From Pseudolabrys sp. (GTDB lineage Bacteria; Pseudomonadota; Alphaproteobacteria; Rhizobiales; Xanthobacteraceae): a stretch of 64,000 nt of DNA. The translations under genes and the position numbers were made by a program. Location: NCBI GenBank assembly GCA_019689975.1, contig JADGGK010000001.1:62001-126000 (forward strand), read 5' to 3'. The notes under the pieces were generated by a model. It saw only the letters and a list, made by a program, of their open reading frames with translations. It searched no databases and was not told the origin of the DNA. The number at the start of each line of letters is the position of its first letter. The first letter of the stretch is position 1. Below are positions 30,690 to 39,223 of the stretch, piece after piece.

Positions 30690-30946
30690 CGCGTGCTTCA
30701 GTTCCCGCTCTTGTTCAGCTCGCGCCGCAGCGCCGTCGCCGGGGCGCAGCGCGGCCGCGAATTCCTCTCCTTCTCAGCCGGGAGGACATCCTCCACCCGG
30801 CGCAACGATATCCTCCTCGGGCGGCAGCCGATGCGGCGACCGCCCACCACGCGGGAAGGTCGACGCGCACGACGAGCCGGGCGGCATCGGTCATGAACGC
30901 TCATGATCGCCTCCCGGCCCGCCGGGTGCGGAACACCGGATCCGCG

Positions 30947-32158
30947 TCAGCCGCTCGCCAACGGGCAGTGCCCGTCTTTGAGCGGGCGGAAGGCTTCATC
31001 CGCGGGAATGGTCGCTCGGACATGATAGAAATCGCCGGGATATTTCGATTCTTCCGGCTTCTTGACCTCGAACAGATAAGCGGGATGCAGGACCCGGCCG
31101 TCGATGCGCACGGTGCCTTTGCCGAACAGCGGATCGTCGGTCGGAATCTTCTTCATCTCCGCAACCACCGCCTTGCCGTCGGCCGCGCTGCCGAGCGCGG
31201 CGACCGCTTTCAGGTAATGCAGCGTGCCGGCATAGACGCCTGCCATGTTCATGCTCGGGACCTTGCCCTGCGCGTTGCGCTCCTTGGCCCAGCGCTTGGT
31301 CCAGTCGCGACTGCCGTCATTGAGATCCCAGTACCAGGTTTCGGTGAACATCAGGCCCTGCGCGGTCTTCAGACCGAGGGCGGCGACATCGGGTGCGAAC
31401 ACGAGCAGGCCGGCGAATTTCTGACCGCCGGCGACGATGCCGAACTCGGCGCCCTGCTTGATGGCGTTGATGGTGTCGCCGCCCGCATTGGCAAGGCCGA
31501 TGATCTTGGCCTTCGAGGCCTGCGCCTGCAGCAGGAACGACGAGAAGTCGCTGGTGTTGATGGGATGCCGCACGGCGCCGAGCACCTTACCGCCGTTGGC
31601 CGTCACGACCGCCGCGGTATCGCGTTCGAGCGCATGGCCGAAGGCGTAGTCCGACGTCAGGAAGAACCAGGTGTCGCCGCCGTTCTTGACGATGGCCTTG
31701 CCGGTGCCGTTGGCCAGCATCCAGGTGTCGTAGGTCCAGTGCACGGTATTGGGAGTGCATTTCGGGCCCGTCAAATCCGAGGTCGCGGGACCCGAGGCCA
31801 CGAAAACCTTGTTCTTCTGCGCCGTGACCTGCGCAATGGCCAATGCCACGCCCGAGTTCGGCACATCCGCGATCATGTCGACGTGATCGACGTCGAACCA
31901 CTGATTGGCGATATTGGTGCCGATGTCGGCCTTGTTTTGGTGATCGGCGCTGACCACCTCAACCTTCACGTTGGGATGCGTTTTCATGAAATCCTCGGCC
32001 GCGAGCTTTGCGGCGATCACCGAGCCTATGCCCGTATCGTCGGCGTAAAGGCTCGCCATGTCGGTGAGCACGCCGACCTTCACGTGAATCTGCTGCGCAT
32101 GGGCGCCGCCGCAGGCGAGAGCGACGGCAAGTGCCGCCGACCCCAGGATCTTTCTCAT
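30947..32158 (-). CDS. livK: ABC transporter periplasmic substrate-binding protein (LivK-like)
   Basis: This is the periplasmic binding protein of the liv-type importer. The 403-residue product has a signal peptide (MRKILGSAALAVALACGGAHA, about residues 1-21) and a type I periplasmic-binding fold: VKVGVLTDMASLYADDTGIGS, VVSADHQNKADIGTNIANQW, VFVASGPATSDLTG and WFFLTSDYAFGHALERD. ATG 32158 follows a strong GGAGGAGAGGAG. The family binds branched-chain amino acids, amides, urea or aromatic acids; the actual ligand cannot be read from sequence. Confidence 0.9.
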   Translation of the reverse strand: MRKILGSAALAVALACGGAHAQQIHVKVGVLTDMASLYADDTGIGSVIAAKLAAEDFMKTHPNVKVEVVSADHQNKADIGTNIANQWFDVDHVDMIADVPNSGVALAIAQVTAQKNKVFVASGPATSDLTGPKCTPNTVHWTYDTWMLANGTGKAIVKNGGDTWFFLTSDYAFGHALERDTAAVVTANGGKVLGAVRHPINTSDFSSFLLQAQASKAKIIGLANAGGDTINAIKQGAEFGIVAGGQKFAGLLVFAPDVAALGLKTAQGLMFTETWYWDLNDGSRDWTKRWAKERNAQGKVPSMNMAGVYAGTLHYLKAVAALGSAADGKAVVAEMKKIPTDDPLFGKGTVRIDGRVLHPAYLFEVKKPEESKYPGDFYHVRATIPADEAFRPLKDGHCPLASG

Positions 32159-32191
32159 GGCTCCTCTCCTCCTTGGTTATTCGCGACTCCG

Positions 32192-32908
32192 TCAGACACC
32201 GAGATAGTCGTGCAGCTTCTCGACGCTGGCATCCAGTTCCGCATTGGCAAAGCGATCGATGATACGCCCGTGTTCCATGACGTAATAGCGGTCCGCGACG
32301 GTCGCGGCGAAACGAAAGTTCTGCTCAACCAGCAGTATGGTGAAACCGTTCTCCTTGAGCGCGCGAATGGTCTTGCCGATCTGCTGAATGATGACGGGCG
32401 CGAGCCCCTCGGTCGGTTCGTCGAGCAGCAATAGACGCGCGCCGGTGCGCAGGATGCGGCCGATCGCCAACATCTGCTGCTCGCCGCCGGAAAGTTTCGA
32501 GCCTTGGCTCGTCCGGAGACGCTCCTTCAAATTCGGAAACAGCTCGAAAACCTGTTCGAGCGAAAGCCCGCCCGGTCGCACGACCGGAGGCAGCAACAGA
32601 TTTTCCTCGACGCCGAGGCTCGCGAAGATGCCGCGTTCTTCGGGGCAGAAGGCAATGCCCGCCTGGGCAATGCGATCGGAACTGCAGGCGATGAGCTCGC
32701 GGCCTTCGAAACGAATCGAGCCCGAACGGTGATCGACCATGCCCATGATTGATTTGAGCGTGGTCGTCTTGCCTGCTCCGTTGCGCCCGAGCAGCGTGAC
32801 AACCTCGCCCGCGCGCACCTCGAAAGAGACGCCGTGCAGGATATGCGACTCGCCGTACCAGGCGTGCAAATCGTCCACCGCGAGCAGGGGCGCGCCGACG
32901 TCAAGCAT
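32192..32908 (-). CDS. livF: Branched-chain amino acid ABC transporter ATPase LivF
   Basis: LivF is one of the two cytoplasmic ATPases driving the importer. The 238-residue protein has Walker A GRNGAGKTT, the ABC signature LSGGEQQML, Walker B LLLLDEPTEGLAP and the H-loop region LVEQN. ATG 32908 (MLDVGAPLLAVDDLHAWYGE) overlaps the livG stop by 8 bases; the frame stays open upstream to 32962. livK follows 33 bases downstream. Confidence 0.94.
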   Translation of the reverse strand: MLDVGAPLLAVDDLHAWYGESHILHGVSFEVRAGEVVTLLGRNGAGKTTTLKSIMGMVDHRSGSIRFEGRELIACSSDRIAQAGIAFCPEERGIFASLGVEENLLLPPVVRPGGLSLEQVFELFPNLKERLRTSQGSKLSGGEQQMLAIGRILRTGARLLLLDEPTEGLAPVIIQQIGKTIRALKENGFTILLVEQNFRFAATVADRYYVMEHGRIIDRFANAELDASVEKLHDYLGV

Positions 32909-33656
32909 GACCCACCCCGAGATAGGCTTCGCGCACCTCCGCGTTGCGGGCAATGCTTTCATAATCTCCTTCCGCCAGCACGCGGCCGCGGGTCAGCACC
33001 GTGATGCGGTCCGACAGATCCGCCACGACCGAAAGATTATGCTCGACCATGAGCACGGTGCGGTGTGCCGCAACGCGCCTGATCAGCTGCGCGATGCGGT
33101 TGATGTCCTCATGCCCCATGCCGGCGGTCGGTTCGTCGAGCAGCAGCACTTCCGGATCGAGCGCAAGCGTGGTGGCGATTTCCAGCGCGCGCTTGCGCCC
33201 ATAAGGCAGTTCGACGGCGATCCAGTCGGCAAAAGAAGCGAGCCCGACGTCGGCGATAAGCTCGAGCGCACGAGGATTGAAGCGCTCGAGCGACGCGGTC
33301 GAGCGCCAGAAATCGAACGACGCCCCCCGTGCGCGTTGCAGGGCGATGCGCACGTTCTCGAGCACGCTCATGTGCGGGAACACGGCCGAAATCTGGAACG
33401 ACCGCACGAGACCGAGACGTGCCACGTCGGCCGGCGCCATGGAGGTGATGTCCTTGCCCTTGAACAGAATGCGGCCGCGGGTGGGTTGTAGGAACTTTGT
33501 CAGGAGGTTGAAGCACGTGGTCTTGCCCGCGCCGTTGGGGCCGATCAGGGCATGGATCGTTCCGCGCCGGACTTGCAGGTTGACGCTGCTGACGGCGACG
33601 AAACCGGCGAATTCCTTGGTGAGATCCTCCGTCTCGAGGATGATACCGTTACGCAT
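32901..33656 (-). CDS. livG: Branched-chain amino acid ABC transporter ATPase LivG
   Basis: LivG is the partner ATPase of LivF. The 251-residue protein has Walker A GPNGAGKTT, Walker B LLLDEPTAGMGHED and the LivG-type loop VRSFQISAVFPHMSVLENV. The signature region reads LPYGRKRALEIATTLAL, the usual LivG variant of LSGGQ. ATG 33656 (MRNGIILETEDLTKEFAGF) gives family length; an in-frame ATG at 33683 is possible. It is first of the five-gene minus-strand liv set and divergent from the tsaE-amgK gene by 170 bases. Confidence 0.93.
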   Translation of the reverse strand: MRNGIILETEDLTKEFAGFVAVSSVNLQVRRGTIHALIGPNGAGKTTCFNLLTKFLQPTRGRILFKGKDITSMAPADVARLGLVRSFQISAVFPHMSVLENVRIALQRARGASFDFWRSTASLERFNPRALELIADVGLASFADWIAVELPYGRKRALEIATTLALDPEVLLLDEPTAGMGHEDINRIAQLIRRVAAHRTVLMVEHNLSVVADLSDRITVLTRGRVLAEGDYESIARNAEVREAYLGVGHA

Positions 33657-33826
33657 CGGCGGGCCAACCCTTTGCCGCGACATTGCCAGCGACCCGGCGC
33701 GCGTGTCCAGAGCCTTGACAAGGACGCGGCTCATCCGCCTCGCCCGCCAGAGCGGGGAGACGAGGTGGCCGCTGGCCGCCAGCCGCGCCGGGCGTCTATA
33801 AGCGCGGGCATGAGGCGGTCGATTCC

Positions 33827-35368
33827 ATGGGTTCATCCGGCTCCGGCACCTTCGGCTTCAGTACGGCGCTCGCCGACGAAAAGGCGACGCATCGCCTGAT
33901 GCAGGACCTTGCCGGCCTGCTCGAACCCGGCGACGTGATCACGCTTTCCGGCGATCTCGGCGCCGGCAAGACGACCTTCGCGCGCGCGCTTATTCGCCAT
34001 CTCGCCGACGACGAGGCGCTCGAAGTACCGAGCCCGAGTTTCACGTTGACGCAGACCTATGCGCTGCCGCGCTTTACCGTGGTGCACGCCGATCTCTACC
34101 GGCTGTCCGGCCCGGCGGAACTTGCCGAGCTCGGCTTGGATGATCTCGGTAAGAATGACGTGCTGCTCGTCGAATGGCCGGACCGTGCGCAAGGCCTGTT
34201 GCCCGCCGACCGCATCGACGTCGCGCTCACGCTGTCGCCGCAGCAGGGCGCGACGTACCGGCACGCACGTGTGACCGGTCATGGCGCGCTCGCGCCGCGC
34301 GTCGCGCGCATGGCCGCGATCCGCGACTTCCTCTCACGTCACGGCTTCGGTGAAGCCGCCCGGCGACGCATCGAAGGAGATGCGTCGACACGTTCCTATG
34401 AGCGGCTCACCCGCGACGGGACGACCTATATCCTGATGAACGCGCCGCCGCGGCCGGACGGCCCGCCGGTGCGCGACGGCAAGCCGTACAGCGCGATCGC
34501 CCACCTGGCGGAAGACGTGACGCCTTTCCTCGCCATCGCGCACGGATTGCGAGCGCTCGGCCTGTCGGCGCCGGCGGTCTTCGCCGCCGACCGCGCACTT
34601 GGCCTTGCCGTGCTCGAAGACCTCGGCAACGAGCCGGTGGTGGACGGCGATCCGCCTGCACCGGTCGAAGCGCGCTACGCCGTCGCGGTCGACCTGCTCG
34701 CGTTTCTGCATGCGCAGACCCTGCCCGACGCATTGCCTGCGGGCGAAGGCGTCCGCTACGTTCTGCCGCGCTACGACATGGACGCCTTCCTGATCGAGGT
34801 CGAGCTGCTGACCGACTGGTACCTGCCGCGGCTCGATGCGGCGCCGACCGCTCAAACGCGCGCGCGCTATCGCGCGCTGTGGCAAGAGGCGCTGACGCCG
34901 CTGGTCGACGTCGCCCCGACATGGGTGCTGCGCGACTACCATTCGCCCAATCTCATCTGGCTGCCTGAACGCGAAGGTATCGCGCGGATCGGCCTCATCG
35001 ACTTTCAGGATGCACTCATCGGGCCTGCGGCCTATGACGTGGCCTCGCTGCTGCAGGACGCGCGCGTCGACGTTCCGGAGGCCATGGAGATCGCGCTGCT
35101 TTCACGCTATGTGCGCGCCCGCATGAAGACCGACGCCGGCTTCGACGCGGCCGCCTTCGCGCGCGATTATGCGACCGTGGCGGCGCAGCGCGCATCCAAG
35201 ATTCTCGGCATCTTCGCGCGGCTCGACATGCGCGACGGCAAACCGCAATATCTGCGTCACCTGCCGCGCGTATGGGCTTATCTGCTGCGCGCGCTCGCCC
35301 ACCCCGCGCTCGGCGAACTCGCCGCATGGTATCATGCGCATGTCCCGGCGCTGACGTCGCTGCGATGA
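33827..35368 (+). CDS. Fusion of TsaE (tRNA t6A ATPase subunit) and AmgK-like sugar kinase
   Basis: The 513-residue protein joins two enzymes. Residues about 1-155 are TsaE, the P-loop ATPase of the threonylcarbamoyl-adenosine tRNA modification complex: GDLGAGKTTFARALIRHL, PSPSFTLTQTY, HADLYRLSGPAELAELGLDD and LVEWPDRA. Residues about 165-513 are an aminoglycoside phosphotransferase-fold kinase (GDASTRSYERLTRDG; catalytic WVLRDYHSPNLIWL; metal motif LIDFQDALIGP), the AmgK type that phosphorylates N-acetylmuramate and N-acetylglucosamine at C1. The next gene encodes the matching nucleotidyltransferase MurU (4-base overlap), supporting the cell-wall recycling role. Confidence 0.88.
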   Translation: MGSSGSGTFGFSTALADEKATHRLMQDLAGLLEPGDVITLSGDLGAGKTTFARALIRHLADDEALEVPSPSFTLTQTYALPRFTVVHADLYRLSGPAELAELGLDDLGKNDVLLVEWPDRAQGLLPADRIDVALTLSPQQGATYRHARVTGHGALAPRVARMAAIRDFLSRHGFGEAARRRIEGDASTRSYERLTRDGTTYILMNAPPRPDGPPVRDGKPYSAIAHLAEDVTPFLAIAHGLRALGLSAPAVFAADRALGLAVLEDLGNEPVVDGDPPAPVEARYAVAVDLLAFLHAQTLPDALPAGEGVRYVLPRYDMDAFLIEVELLTDWYLPRLDAAPTAQTRARYRALWQEALTPLVDVAPTWVLRDYHSPNLIWLPEREGIARIGLIDFQDALIGPAAYDVASLLQDARVDVPEAMEIALLSRYVRARMKTDAGFDAAAFARDYATVAAQRASKILGIFARLDMRDGKPQYLRHLPRVWAYLLRALAHPALGELAAWYHAHVPALTSLR

Positions 35369-36090
35369 CGGACCATAGACCGCAAACGGCCATGGTGCTT
35401 GCGGCCGGCCTCGGCCTGCGCATGCGACCGCTCACCGAACGGCGGCCAAAACCGCTCCTGGAAGTGGCCGGCCGTGCGCTGATCGACCACGTGCTCGACC
35501 GGCTGGCCGAAGCCGGCGTCCTGTGCGCGGTAGTCAACATCCATTATCTCGGCGAGCAGATTGCGCGTCACCTGCAGGGTCGCGCGCGCCCGCGCGTCGT
35601 CCTGTCCGACGAACGCGACCTCCTGCTCGGTACCGGCGGTGGCGTGGCAAGGGCGCTGCCGCAATTGGGACCGGCGCCGTTCTTTCACCTCAATTCCGAC
35701 ACGATCTGGATCGAGGGGCCGAGACCCAATCTCTTGCGCCTCGCAGAAGCCTTCGATCCGGCGACGATGGACGCGCTCCTGCTCTTGGCGCCGACCGCCG
35801 GCAGCATCGGCTATGGCGGGCGCGGCGATTTCACCATGGCGGCGGACGGGCGGCTCACCGCGCGCGGGGAGCGGGAGATCGCGCCTTTCGTCTATGCCGG
35901 CGCCGCGATCCTGGCCCCGACGCTTTTCAGCGGCGCGCCCGCCGGCGCGTTCCCGCTGACCACGCTCTTTGCCCGCGCCGAGCGAACCGGGCGCCTGCAC
36001 GGGCTGCGGCTCGAAGGCGTGTGGATGCATATCGGCACGCCCGACGCGATCGCTGCCGCGGAAGCGGCGATCAGGGCGAGCGCGGGCTGA
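35365..36090 (+). CDS. murU: Nucleotidyltransferase, probable N-acetylmuramate-1-phosphate uridylyltransferase
   Basis: MurU makes UDP-MurNAc from MurNAc-1-phosphate, bypassing de novo synthesis (a fosfomycin-insensitive route). The 241-residue protein has the nucleotidyltransferase signature MVLAAGLGLRMRPLTERRPKPLLEVAGR, an FFHLNSDTIW metal motif and GVWMHIGTPDAIAAAE. ATG 35365 overlaps the preceding stop (ATGA), so it is coupled to the AmgK domain, which makes its expected substrate. Assignment as MurU rests mainly on this context. Confidence 0.82.
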   Translation: MTDHRPQTAMVLAAGLGLRMRPLTERRPKPLLEVAGRALIDHVLDRLAEAGVLCAVVNIHYLGEQIARHLQGRARPRVVLSDERDLLLGTGGGVARALPQLGPAPFFHLNSDTIWIEGPRPNLLRLAEAFDPATMDALLLLAPTAGSIGYGGRGDFTMAADGRLTARGEREIAPFVYAGAAILAPTLFSGAPAGAFPLTTLFARAERTGRLHGLRLEGVWMHIGTPDAIAAAEAAIRASAG

Positions 36091-36160
36091 GCGCGTCGCC
36101 GTGGGCATGCAGGAGAGGCGGGCGCGGCGCGCGCCGCTATTCGGTATATTCATCCACTCG

Positions 36161-39100
36161 ATGACGACGGCCCCGTGCAATCTCTTCACGATCCCCGCGT
36201 CGGCCAGGTTCCTGCCGACGCTGATCGAGGCGCTGCGCGCAGGCCGGCTGGTGGCAGGGTTCCCCGCAAGCGGCGATCCGCTCGCCCTTGCCCGCGCGAC
36301 GCTCTATCTGCCCACGCGACGCGCATGCCGCCTCGCGCGCGACGAATTCCTCCGCTGCATTGATGCCGATGCCGCAATTCTGCCGCGCATCGTGCCGCTC
36401 GGCGACATCGACGAAGAGGAGATCGCATTCGCGGAAGCCGCAAGCGGCAGCCTCGCGCAAACCGCGCTCGCTCTGCCGCCTGCACTCGAGGGACTTTCGC
36501 GCCTCATGCCGCTCGCGCAGCTCATCCTGCGCTGGAGCGCCGCCATAGACCCCAAGCGGGCGGGCGAGGCACCGCTGGTTGCGACCAATGCCGCGACCGC
36601 CTTCGCGCTGGCGCAGGACCTTGCGCGGCTGATGGACGACATGGCCACGCGCGCCGTCGACTGGCAGCGCCTCGATGGGCTGGTGCCAGCAGAGTTCGAC
36701 TGGTATTGGCAGCAGACGCTCGACTTCCTGAAATTCATCCGCCAGCACTGGCCGGCGATCCTGCGAGAAAAAGGCTGCATGGAGCCCGCCGAGCGTCGCA
36801 ATGCGTTGATTGCGGCGGAGGCCGCGCGCCTTGCGACCAGCACCGATCCGGTCATCGCCGCAGGTTCGACCGGCTCCATTCCGGCAACCGCGACGCTGCT
36901 TGCCACGATCGCCCGAATGCCGTGCGGCGCGGTCGTGCTGCCGGGACTGGACACCGAGCTCGACGAAGCGACCTGGTCCTTGATCGCGGATCGGCACGCG
37001 CCCGATCACGGTCATCCGCAATTCGCCATGGCGAGGCTGCTCGAGCGCATCGGCGTGACGCGGGCCGACGTGAAACCGCTCGCACCGCCGAAGGGCCGCG
37101 AACGTCTGGTTTCAGAAGCGCTGCGTCCGGCGGGTGCGAGCGAGCTGTGGAGAGATAGGCTGCTCGATGCGGACTTCATCGCTCATGCCGAGGCCGCGAT
37201 GCGAACGGTATCGGTGATCGAGGCGGGCAACGCCGAGGAGGAAGCGCTTGCCATCGCCGTCGCGTTGCGCGAGGCGATCGAGGATCCTGCCAAGACCGCG
37301 GCGCTGGTAACATCCGACGTGGGACTCGGCCGCCGTGTCATCGCCGCTTTGGCCCGCTGGAACGTGCCGGCGGAAGACTCGCGCGGCATGCCGTTGAGCG
37401 AGACTGCGGCAGGGGTATTCGCGCGGCTCGCGGCCGAGGTCGCGCTCGGGGGATGCGCCCCGGTTCCGCTGCTCGCGCTGCTCAAGCATCCCATGAGTTC
37501 GGTCGATGCCGCCTCGGTTGCCGCCCTTGAACGCGCGATCCTGCGCGGACCTCGGCCCGCACCCGGCACCGCCGGGCTCGCTTCGGCGCTCGCGGCCGTT
37601 CGCGCTCAGATTGCCCGGGCGCGCGCAGGCCGCGAGTCCTCGCTGCACCATTCCGATCCGCGACTGCTGCTGACCGATGCGGCGCTGGACCGCGCCGAGG
37701 CGTTGGTTGCCAGGCTCAAGACCCAGCTGGCGCCGCTCGAGACGCTCGCGCGCGGCACGCATCGGATGGCGCAGATTGCCGCGCGGCACGCCGAGGTGGT
37801 GCAGGCGCTCGACGGCATGACGGACGATCTGCGCGGCCTCTTCGACGAGATCCTCGCGGCCGCCGCGCTCGACGTCACGGGTGACGACTATCCGCAACTG
37901 TTTAACGCCGCCGCGGCGCAACGGGTGATTTATCCGCCCGAAAGCGGGGCGCGCGTCCGCATTTTCGGCCTGCTCGAGGCACGGCTCCAATCGGTCGATC
38001 GCCTCGTGCTCGGCGGGCTTGTCGAAGGCGTATGGCCGCCGCAGATGCGCGGCGATCCCTGGCTCAGCCGACCCATGCGGCAGGAACTCGGTCTCGACCT
38101 GCCGGAACGCCGCGTCGGCCTTTCCGCGCATGATTTCGCGCAGGCGCTGGGCGCGCCGGAGGTGATCCTCAGCCGCTCAACCAAGCTCAACGGCGCGCCG
38201 ACGGTCGCGTCGCGCTTCCTGCAGCGGCTGGCGGCGGTCGCCGGCGAGGCGCGCTGGAAGGAGGCGCTCAAGCGCGGCGCGCGCTTCATCGCGCTCGCAC
38301 GCAAGCTCGACGAATGCGACGCGCCGCGGCCCGTCCAGCGTCCCGCGCCCCGGCCGCCGTTCGAAGCGCGGCCGCGCAGGCTCAGCGTCACCGAGATCGA
38401 AGATCTGCTGCGGGATCCTTATACAATCTATGCGCGACACATTCTGGACCTGCGGCCGCTCGAGGAGGTGGACGCCGCGCCGGACGCAGCCGACCTCGGT
38501 ACCGCGATCCACAACGCCATCGCCCTATTCGGCAAGGCGCACCCCGACCGGCTCCCTGCCGACCCCGTGGGCGCGCTGACGGCCATCGGCGCGGTATGTT
38601 TCGAGCCGCTCGAGGCCTATCCCGCGGCGCGCGCCTTCTGGTGGCCGCGCTTCAGACGCATCGCGGAATGGTTCGCCGAGTTCGAACGCGCCCGCCGCGC
38701 CGAGATCACGCGCATCCTGACGGAAATCGGCGGACGCATCGACATCCCGTTCGGCCATGCCGCCCTCACCCTCACCGTGCGCGCCGACCGCATCGAGTGC
38801 CGCCGCGACGGGCGCTACGCTATCCTCGACTACAAGACCGGCAAGCCGCCGACCACCTCGCAGGTGACGGCCGGGCTGTCGCCGCAGCTCACCTTGGAGG
38901 CCGCAATCTTGCGTCGCGGCGGCTTCGAGGGGATCCCCGCGAAGAGTTCGGTTGCCGAACTCGGCTATGTGCGGCTGAGCGGCGGCACCGAGGCCGGCGA
39001 AATCCAACCCATCGCATTTCAGGCAAGCACGCCGGACGACGAAGCCGAACGCGCGTTGGCCAAGCTCAGGCAAGTGCTGGCACGATTTGCCGATCCGCAG

Positions 39101-39223
39101 CAGCCATACCATGCGCTGCTCCATCCCATGTGGAAGACGCGCTACGGCGTCTATGACCATCTTGCCCGCGTGGGCGAGTGGTCCGCCGCCAGTGCGACAA
39201 GCGGCGAGGATGGCGGCGAATGA
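36161..39223 (+). CDS. addB: Double-strand break repair protein AddB
   Basis: AddB is the inactivated-helicase/nuclease subunit of the AddAB helicase-nuclease that resects double-strand breaks for RecA. The protein is about 1020 residues. It starts FTIPASARFLPTLIEALRAG and LYLPTRRACRLARDEF (alphaproteobacterial type), and has a C-terminal PD-(D/E)xK nuclease domain with YAILDYKTGKPPTTSQV. The iron-sulfur cysteines of Firmicute AddB are not evident. ATG 36161 gives the family N-terminus; ATG 36107 is an alternative. The stop overlaps the addA start by 4 bases (ATGA). Confidence 0.94.
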   Translation: MTTAPCNLFTIPASARFLPTLIEALRAGRLVAGFPASGDPLALARATLYLPTRRACRLARDEFLRCIDADAAILPRIVPLGDIDEEEIAFAEAASGSLAQTALALPPALEGLSRLMPLAQLILRWSAAIDPKRAGEAPLVATNAATAFALAQDLARLMDDMATRAVDWQRLDGLVPAEFDWYWQQTLDFLKFIRQHWPAILREKGCMEPAERRNALIAAEAARLATSTDPVIAAGSTGSIPATATLLATIARMPCGAVVLPGLDTELDEATWSLIADRHAPDHGHPQFAMARLLERIGVTRADVKPLAPPKGRERLVSEALRPAGASELWRDRLLDADFIAHAEAAMRTVSVIEAGNAEEEALAIAVALREAIEDPAKTAALVTSDVGLGRRVIAALARWNVPAEDSRGMPLSETAAGVFARLAAEVALGGCAPVPLLALLKHPMSSVDAASVAALERAILRGPRPAPGTAGLASALAAVRAQIARARAGRESSLHHSDPRLLLTDAALDRAEALVARLKTQLAPLETLARGTHRMAQIAARHAEVVQALDGMTDDLRGLFDEILAAAALDVTGDDYPQLFNAAAAQRVIYPPESGARVRIFGLLEARLQSVDRLVLGGLVEGVWPPQMRGDPWLSRPMRQELGLDLPERRVGLSAHDFAQALGAPEVILSRSTKLNGAPTVASRFLQRLAAVAGEARWKEALKRGARFIALARKLDECDAPRPVQRPAPRPPFEARPRRLSVTEIEDLLRDPYTIYARHILDLRPLEEVDAAPDAADLGTAIHNAIALFGKAHPDRLPADPVGALTAIGAVCFEPLEAYPAARAFWWPRFRRIAEWFAEFERARRAEITRILTEIGGRIDIPFGHAALTLTVRADRIECRRDGRYAILDYKTGKPPTTSQVTAGLSPQLTLEAAILRRGGFEGIPAKSSVAELGYVRLSGGTEAGEIQPIAFQASTPDDEAERALAKLRQVLARFADPQQPYHALLHPMWKTRYGVYDHLARVGEWSAASATSGEDGGE

